Shown: positions 60,390-64,000 of the stretch, one piece after another
Layout: each line of letters starts with the position of its first letter
How positions within the stretch are numbered: position 1 is the stretch's first letter
DNA from: Nisaea sediminum
Lineage (GTDB): Bacteria; Pseudomonadota; Alphaproteobacteria; Thalassobaculales; Thalassobaculaceae
Reading direction: 5' to 3'
NCBI RefSeq assembly: GCF_014904705.1
Contig: NZ_JACZCQ010000001.1
Coordinates: 620,001 to 684,000 of the forward strand
DNA length: 64,000 nucleotides
Notes under the pieces: generated by a model
What the model was told of the DNA's origin: nothing
Databases searched by the model: none
The model's input: the letters and a program-made list of their open reading frames with translations, nothing else
Translations under genes and position numbers: made by a program

Positions 60390-63059
60390 ATGACACGCGT
60401 CGAGAACGCCGCCGGACCTCAAGTGAAACGCCTTTCCGACTACGCCCCGCCGATCTTTCTGATCGACACGGTCGCGCTCGATTTCGATCTGCGCGACGGC
60501 GAAACAAAGGTAAGCAGCACGCTCGTCGGGCGGCGGAACCCGGCCTCGAAGGATCCGTCCGACGTGCTCGAACTGGACGGTCAGGAGTTGCGGGTTCTGT
60601 CCATCGTGCTCAACGGCGACGTTGTCTCGGAAGCGGATTACCGGATCGATGGCGACAAGCTCTATCTCTCGGGCGTTCCCGACAGCTTCTCGCTCGAAAT
60701 CACCACCGCGATCGAGCCGGAGAAGAACACCGCGCTCGAAGGGCTCTATATGTCGGAAGGCATGTACTGCACCCAATGTGAGGCCGAGGGGTTCCGGCGG
60801 ATCACCTATTTCCCGGACCGTCCCGACGTGATGGCGGTCTATACGACACGCCTCGAAGCGGATGCGGCGCGTTTTCCGGTTCTGCTTTCCAACGGCAATC
60901 TCGTCGAGGCCGGTTCGCTCGACGGCGGACGGCATTTCGCGGTCTGGAACGACCCGTTCCCGAAACCGTCCTACCTTTTCGCCGCTGTCGCGGGAGACCT
61001 CGCCTGCGTGAGCGACAGTTTCCGGACCATGTCCGGCCGCGATGTCGAGCTTCGGATCTATGTGGAGCACGGCAACGAACGTCTGACCGGCCATACGATG
61101 GACAGCCTGAAGCGCTCGATGAAGTGGGACGAGGAACGGTTCGGCCTCGAATACGATCTGGACCTCTTCATGATCGTCGCCGTCAGCCATTTCAACATGG
61201 GGGCGATGGAGAACAAGGGGCTGAACATCTTCAACAGCAAGTTCGTGCTGGCAGATCCCGAGACCGCGACGGATGCCGATTACGAGCGCCTTGAAGGCAT
61301 CGTCGCGCATGAATATTTCCACAATTGGACCGGCAACCGGGTGACCTGCCGCGACTGGTTCCAGCTCAGCCTGAAGGAAGGCCTGACGGTCTTCCGCGAC
61401 CAGGAATTCACGTCCGATACCCATTCCCGCGGCGTGAAGCGCGTCGCCGATGCGCGTCTGCTGCGTACCGTCCAGTTCCCCGAGGATGCGGGGCCGACCG
61501 CCCATCCGGTCCGTCCCGAGAGCTATCTCGAGATCAACAACTTCTACACGGTGACGATCTACGAGAAGGGCGCCGAGGTCATTCGGATGATCCACGAACT
61601 GCTTGGGTCGGATGCCTTCCGCAAGGGCATGGATCTCTATTTCGAGCGTCATGACGGTGAGGCGGTCCGCTGCGAGGATTTCGTCGCCGCGATGGAAGAT
61701 GCGAGCGGCGTGGATCTCGGCCAGTTCCGGCTGTGGTACAGCCAGTCCGGGACGCCCGAACTGGAGGTCGACCTGGAGCATGACGTTGCCACCAGGACCG
61801 CGCGCCTCAAGGTGCGCCAGATTCTGCCGCCGACGCCGGGCCAGCCGAACAAAAAACCGATGCTGATCCCGCTTTCGATGGCTCTGCTCGGGGGGGATGG
61901 AAGGGCGCTGCCGCTGGAACTGCGTGGCGACAATAGCGCTGCGGCGCCGGCTGCGCGCGTTCTCTCCGTCAGCGCCGAAGAGCAGGAGTTTGTCTTCGAG
62001 AATGTCGCCGAGCGGTCGGTCCCGTCTTTGCTGCGCGGGTTCTCCGCCCCTGTAAGGCTGCGCACGAGCCGCAATGCCGCCGAGGACTGCTTTCTTTTCC
62101 GTCACGACGACGATCCGTTCGCGCGCTGGGATGCCGGGCAGAGCTACCTTACCCGGGCCATAATCGCTGCGGCGCAGAGCGGCGGCGGCGGCGAAGCGGT
62201 GCTCGACGACGATTTCCTCGATGCGGTCGGAGAAATTCTGAACGATCCCGCGATTGAGCCGGCTTTTGCCGCCGAACTCCTGACGCTGCCGGGCGAGACG
62301 GTCTTGGCCGACGCCATGCTTCCGGCGGATCCGGATGCCATTCACGCGGCGCGCGATGCGGCACGCCGGGAAATCGGGCTCCGTCACACGGCACTCTTCC
62401 GGACGATCTACGACCGGCTCTCGGGTGCCTATGCCCCGGACGATATGTCGACCGAAGCCATGGGTAGGCGCGCCCTGAAGGCGGTTGCGCTCGGCTATCT
62501 CGTGGCAAGCGGAGAGAGTGCCGCGCGCACGCTCGCCGCAGAACAGGCCGCCGGGGCCACGACGATGACGGAGTCCATGGCCGCGCTGCAGGCCTTGAAC
62601 AATGTCGAGTGCCCCGAGCGCGAGGCGGCGATGGCCGCCTTCCATGACCGTTGGACCGGCACGCCCCTCGTGCTCGACAAGTGGTTCACGCTCTCTGCGA
62701 CGAGTGCGTTGCCGGGCACGCTCGAAATCGTGAAGGAGCTACTGGAGCATCCGAAGTTCGATTTGGGCACGCCGAACAGGGTGCGCGCCGTCATCGGCGC
62801 TTTCGCGACCGGCAACCCGGTGCATTTCCATGCGGCGGACGGCTCCGGCTATAGCTTCCTCGCGGACCAGATCGTCCGGCTCGACGCACTCAATCCGCAG
62901 ATCGCGGCACGGCTCGTGGCGCCGCTGACCCGATGGAAACGCTATGACGAAGCGCGCCAGCGCATGATGCGGGAATGTCTCGCGCGCATCCGGCGCCATC
63001 CGGGCCTGTCGCCCGACGTCACCGAACTCGTAGCCAAAGGCCTTGGGGAAGAAGGGTAA
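60390..63059 (+). CDS. pepN: Aminopeptidase N (M1 family)
   Basis: 889 residues, full length for bacterial PepN. The substrate motif GAMEN lies at 271-275 and the zinc site HEYFH at 307-311, with Glu330 as third ligand ('SLKEGLTVF'). The C-terminal helical domain extends to the end. It removes N-terminal residues from short peptides in the cytoplasm. No signal peptide is present. A long open frame on the opposite strand is a GC-driven shadow. Confidence 0.96.
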   Translation: MTRVENAAGPQVKRLSDYAPPIFLIDTVALDFDLRDGETKVSSTLVGRRNPASKDPSDVLELDGQELRVLSIVLNGDVVSEADYRIDGDKLYLSGVPDSFSLEITTAIEPEKNTALEGLYMSEGMYCTQCEAEGFRRITYFPDRPDVMAVYTTRLEADAARFPVLLSNGNLVEAGSLDGGRHFAVWNDPFPKPSYLFAAVAGDLACVSDSFRTMSGRDVELRIYVEHGNERLTGHTMDSLKRSMKWDEERFGLEYDLDLFMIVAVSHFNMGAMENKGLNIFNSKFVLADPETATDADYERLEGIVAHEYFHNWTGNRVTCRDWFQLSLKEGLTVFRDQEFTSDTHSRGVKRVADARLLRTVQFPEDAGPTAHPVRPESYLEINNFYTVTIYEKGAEVIRMIHELLGSDAFRKGMDLYFERHDGEAVRCEDFVAAMEDASGVDLGQFRLWYSQSGTPELEVDLEHDVATRTARLKVRQILPPTPGQPNKKPMLIPLSMALLGGDGRALPLELRGDNSAAAPAARVLSVSAEEQEFVFENVAERSVPSLLRGFSAPVRLRTSRNAAEDCFLFRHDDDPFARWDAGQSYLTRAIIAAAQSGGGGEAVLDDDFLDAVGEILNDPAIEPAFAAELLTLPGETVLADAMLPADPDAIHAARDAARREIGLRHTALFRTIYDRLSGAYAPDDMSTEAMGRRALKAVALGYLVASGESAARTLAAEQAAGATTMTESMAALQALNNVECPEREAAMAAFHDRWTGTPLVLDKWFTLSATSALPGTLEIVKELLEHPKFDLGTPNRVRAVIGAFATGNPVHFHAADGSGYSFLADQIVRLDALNPQIAARLVAPLTRWKRYDEARQRMMRECLARIRRHPGLSPDVTELVAKGLGEEG

Positions 63060-63063
63060 TTTC

Positions 63064-63726
63064 ATGAGCGATCCGATCGTCGTCATCAATCCGAACAGCA
63101 CCGAAGCCGTCACCAAATCGATGAGCGACGCACTCGACGGGCTCCGTGTTCCGGGTGGCCCGGAGATCGAATGCCTGACCAATCCGGACGGCCCTCCAGG
63201 CGTCGAAAGCCAGGCGGATGCGGATCTGGCGGCTGTCCAGGTCCGCGAGATCGTCGCTCGCCGGGCGAACAGTGCCTCGGCCTTCGTCATTGCCTGTTAT
63301 TCCGATCCTGGGATCCATGCCGCACGGGAGGCGACGGACAAGCCGGTATTCGGGATTGCCGAGTCCGGGATGCTCCGGGCCATGAGCATCCGCGAGAAGT
63401 TCGGCGTGATCGCCATTCTCGATCGTTCGATCCCGAGGCACATGCGTTACATCCGGGCCCTTGGGTTTGAGTCCCGGTTGGCCGGTGAACGAGCGCTCGG
63501 CCTCGGCGTCGTCGAACTCTCGGACGAGGACAGGGCATATGCGCGCCTCGTCGAGACGGGGAGGGATCTCAGGGACAAGGACGGGGCCCAGGCCGTGGTG
63601 CTCGGATGCGCCGGAATGGCGCGTTACCGCCAGGCACTCGAAGAAGAGCTCTCGATACCAGTTATTGATCCGACTCAGGCAGCGGTTAGCAATGCGTTAA
63701 CCAATACGCTGATAAAATCCTCATGA
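63064..63726 (+). CDS. Asp/Glu/hydantoin racemase family protein
   Basis: 220 residues from the ATG at 63064, four bases after the pepN stop. The family pattern is clear: 'VVINPNSTEAVTKSM' near the start, a first Cys in 'SAFVIACYSDPGIHAAREATDKPVFGIAE', and a second in 'AVVLGCAGMARYRQALEEEL', the usual two-cysteine racemase pair. It may racemise hydantoins, which would suit the hyuAB genes 30 kb away, or be an allantoin- or maleate-related enzyme. The last ~60 bp become AT-rich. Confidence 0.9.
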   Translation: MSDPIVVINPNSTEAVTKSMSDALDGLRVPGGPEIECLTNPDGPPGVESQADADLAAVQVREIVARRANSASAFVIACYSDPGIHAAREATDKPVFGIAESGMLRAMSIREKFGVIAILDRSIPRHMRYIRALGFESRLAGERALGLGVVELSDEDRAYARLVETGRDLRDKDGAQAVVLGCAGMARYRQALEEELSIPVIDPTQAAVSNALTNTLIKSS

Positions 63727-63852
63727 AATCAATACAATTCGATTTAAATGAGAGCGCTATTGTAATCTTTAGTGCTTGATAAATTGGGAAAATGAACGCT
63801 CAATAACCCTCTGGTATAGATTTACTTGGGGCCATGCTGGAACTTTAACTCG

Positions 63853-64000
63853 ATGGATGAAGCAGCACTTAAAGAAATAATCGTCCTCCATCGGGGCTAC
63901 CTTGATGGTGTGCCAGGTTGCAAGCGTGCGGATTTACGAAACGCAAGTCTGAAAGGACTGCGCTCGCCTAACGCCAAGTTACATAACGCGCTGCTCTCCG
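63853..64000 (+). CDS. Pentapeptide-repeat protein, N-terminal fragment (continues beyond window)
   Basis: The frame opens at ATG 63853 and runs to the window end (49 codons). After a short helical start ('MDEAALKEIIVLHRGYLDGVPGCKRADLRNASLKGLRSPNAKLHNALLS') the A(D/N)LxN pentapeptide pattern appears: 'ADLRN', 'ASLKG', 'AKLHN'. Such proteins form beta-helices; some protect DNA gyrase. Codon use is more AT-rich than in the rest of the window. The stretch 63727-63852 before it is AT-rich and shows no gene. Confidence 0.6.
   Translation, partial: MDEAALKEIIVLHRGYLDGVPGCKRADLRNASLKGLRSPNAKLHNALLS

Noticed and set aside
60306-62645. Very long open frame on the minus strand opposite pepN
   Set aside because: It mirrors a clear full-length PepN with intact motifs; the product is rich in Arg, His, Glu and lacks any domain, as expected of a GC-rich antisense shadow.
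63043-63063. Upstream start for the Asp/Glu racemase inside pepN
   Set aside because: It would overlap the end of pepN and adds a Gly-Lys-rich stretch not seen in the family; the ATG at 63064 begins the conserved 'DPIVVINPNST' region.
1-64000. CRISPR arrays, insertion sequences, prophage, tRNA or rRNA genes
   Set aside because: No regularly spaced repeat units, transposase or integrase frames, terminal inverted repeats, or cloverleaf-type sequences were recognised. This was by eye only; tRNAscan and repeat-finder runs would settle it.

Overview
The window is high-GC (mostly about 60-65 %), gene-dense bacterial chromosome. A GcrA cell-cycle regulator, a DUF2336 protein, DUF1127 and PAS_5-type small proteins, a complete ccoNOQP-GHIS cbb3 oxidase locus with an FNR-type regulator, and PaaX/PaaA-E together point to an alphaproteobacterium, probably a marine or soil Rhodospirillales-like heterotroph. 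That placement is inferred from gene content, not from a marker-gene tree. No tRNA, rRNA, CRISPR array, insertion sequence or prophage was recognised. Both ends cut through a gene.

Layout. 1-6.1 kb: the tail of a DUF2336 protein, then a dispersed phosphorelay of two PAS histidine kinases, a single-domain Hpt protein, a single-domain receiver, and an Hpt fused to a degenerate receiver. 6.1-12 kb: MFS carrier, hspQ, a PmtA-like methyltransferase, and a family-5 peptide/nickel-type ABC importer (binding protein and two permeases, no ATPase). 12.1-28.5 kb: a micro-oxic block with the cbb3 oxidase operon and its maturation genes, hemerythrin plus hemN, an FNR regulator and two uncharacterised divergent genes. 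Four good FNR boxes (TTGAT-N4-RTCAA) sit at the promoters of these units. 28.5-33.5 kb: an orphan MlaF-like ATPase with altered catalytic residues and a hydantoinase/oxoprolinase pair hyuAB; an MmgE/PrpD gene lies just before fnr. 33.7-38.9 kb: phenylacetyl-CoA epoxidase locus paaABCDE divergent from paaI-paaX, with a wide-spaced inverted repeat between them. 38.9-44.5 kb: DUF1127, LysR plus Na+-symporter, PAS_5, DOPA-dioxygenase-like, PNPOx-like and Bcr/CflA genes. 44.7-47.2 kb: a SprA-like HExxH protein, an exported Cys-containing protein and an orphan flagellar-rod-like protein. 47.2-52.7 kb: an IscU-like scaffold and molybdenum-hydroxylase maturation genes (MoeA-MocA fusion, split XdhC/CoxI, VWA CoxE-like, MoxR). 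52.7-64 kb: CoA-transferase, nitroreductase, acyl-CoA dehydrogenase, a Ycf46-like AAA+ protein, UDP-glucuronate decarboxylase, gcrA, an SDR, pepN, an Asp/Glu/hydantoin racemase and the start of a pentapeptide-repeat protein in a local AT-rich patch.

How it fits together. The best-supported system is a self-contained oxygen-response regulon: FNR (with its own box), high-affinity cbb3 oxidase, oxygen-independent haem synthesis, hemerythrin, and two unknown genes reading away from one shared FNR box. The second theme is aromatic and organic-acid catabolism (paa, hyuAB, MmgE/PrpD, CoA-transferase, ACAD). The least explained parts are the phosphorelay with a pseudo-receiver, the SprA-like protein with repeated xPF motifs, the orphan ATPase lacking the switch histidine, and the Ycf46-like AAA+ protein behind a 9-bp inverted repeat. 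No intergenic gap holds an unrecognised gene that I can support. The two gaps slightly over 300 bp (2253-2559 and 58673-58981) hold, respectively, an 8-bp inverted repeat and a cluster of three GAATC sites.
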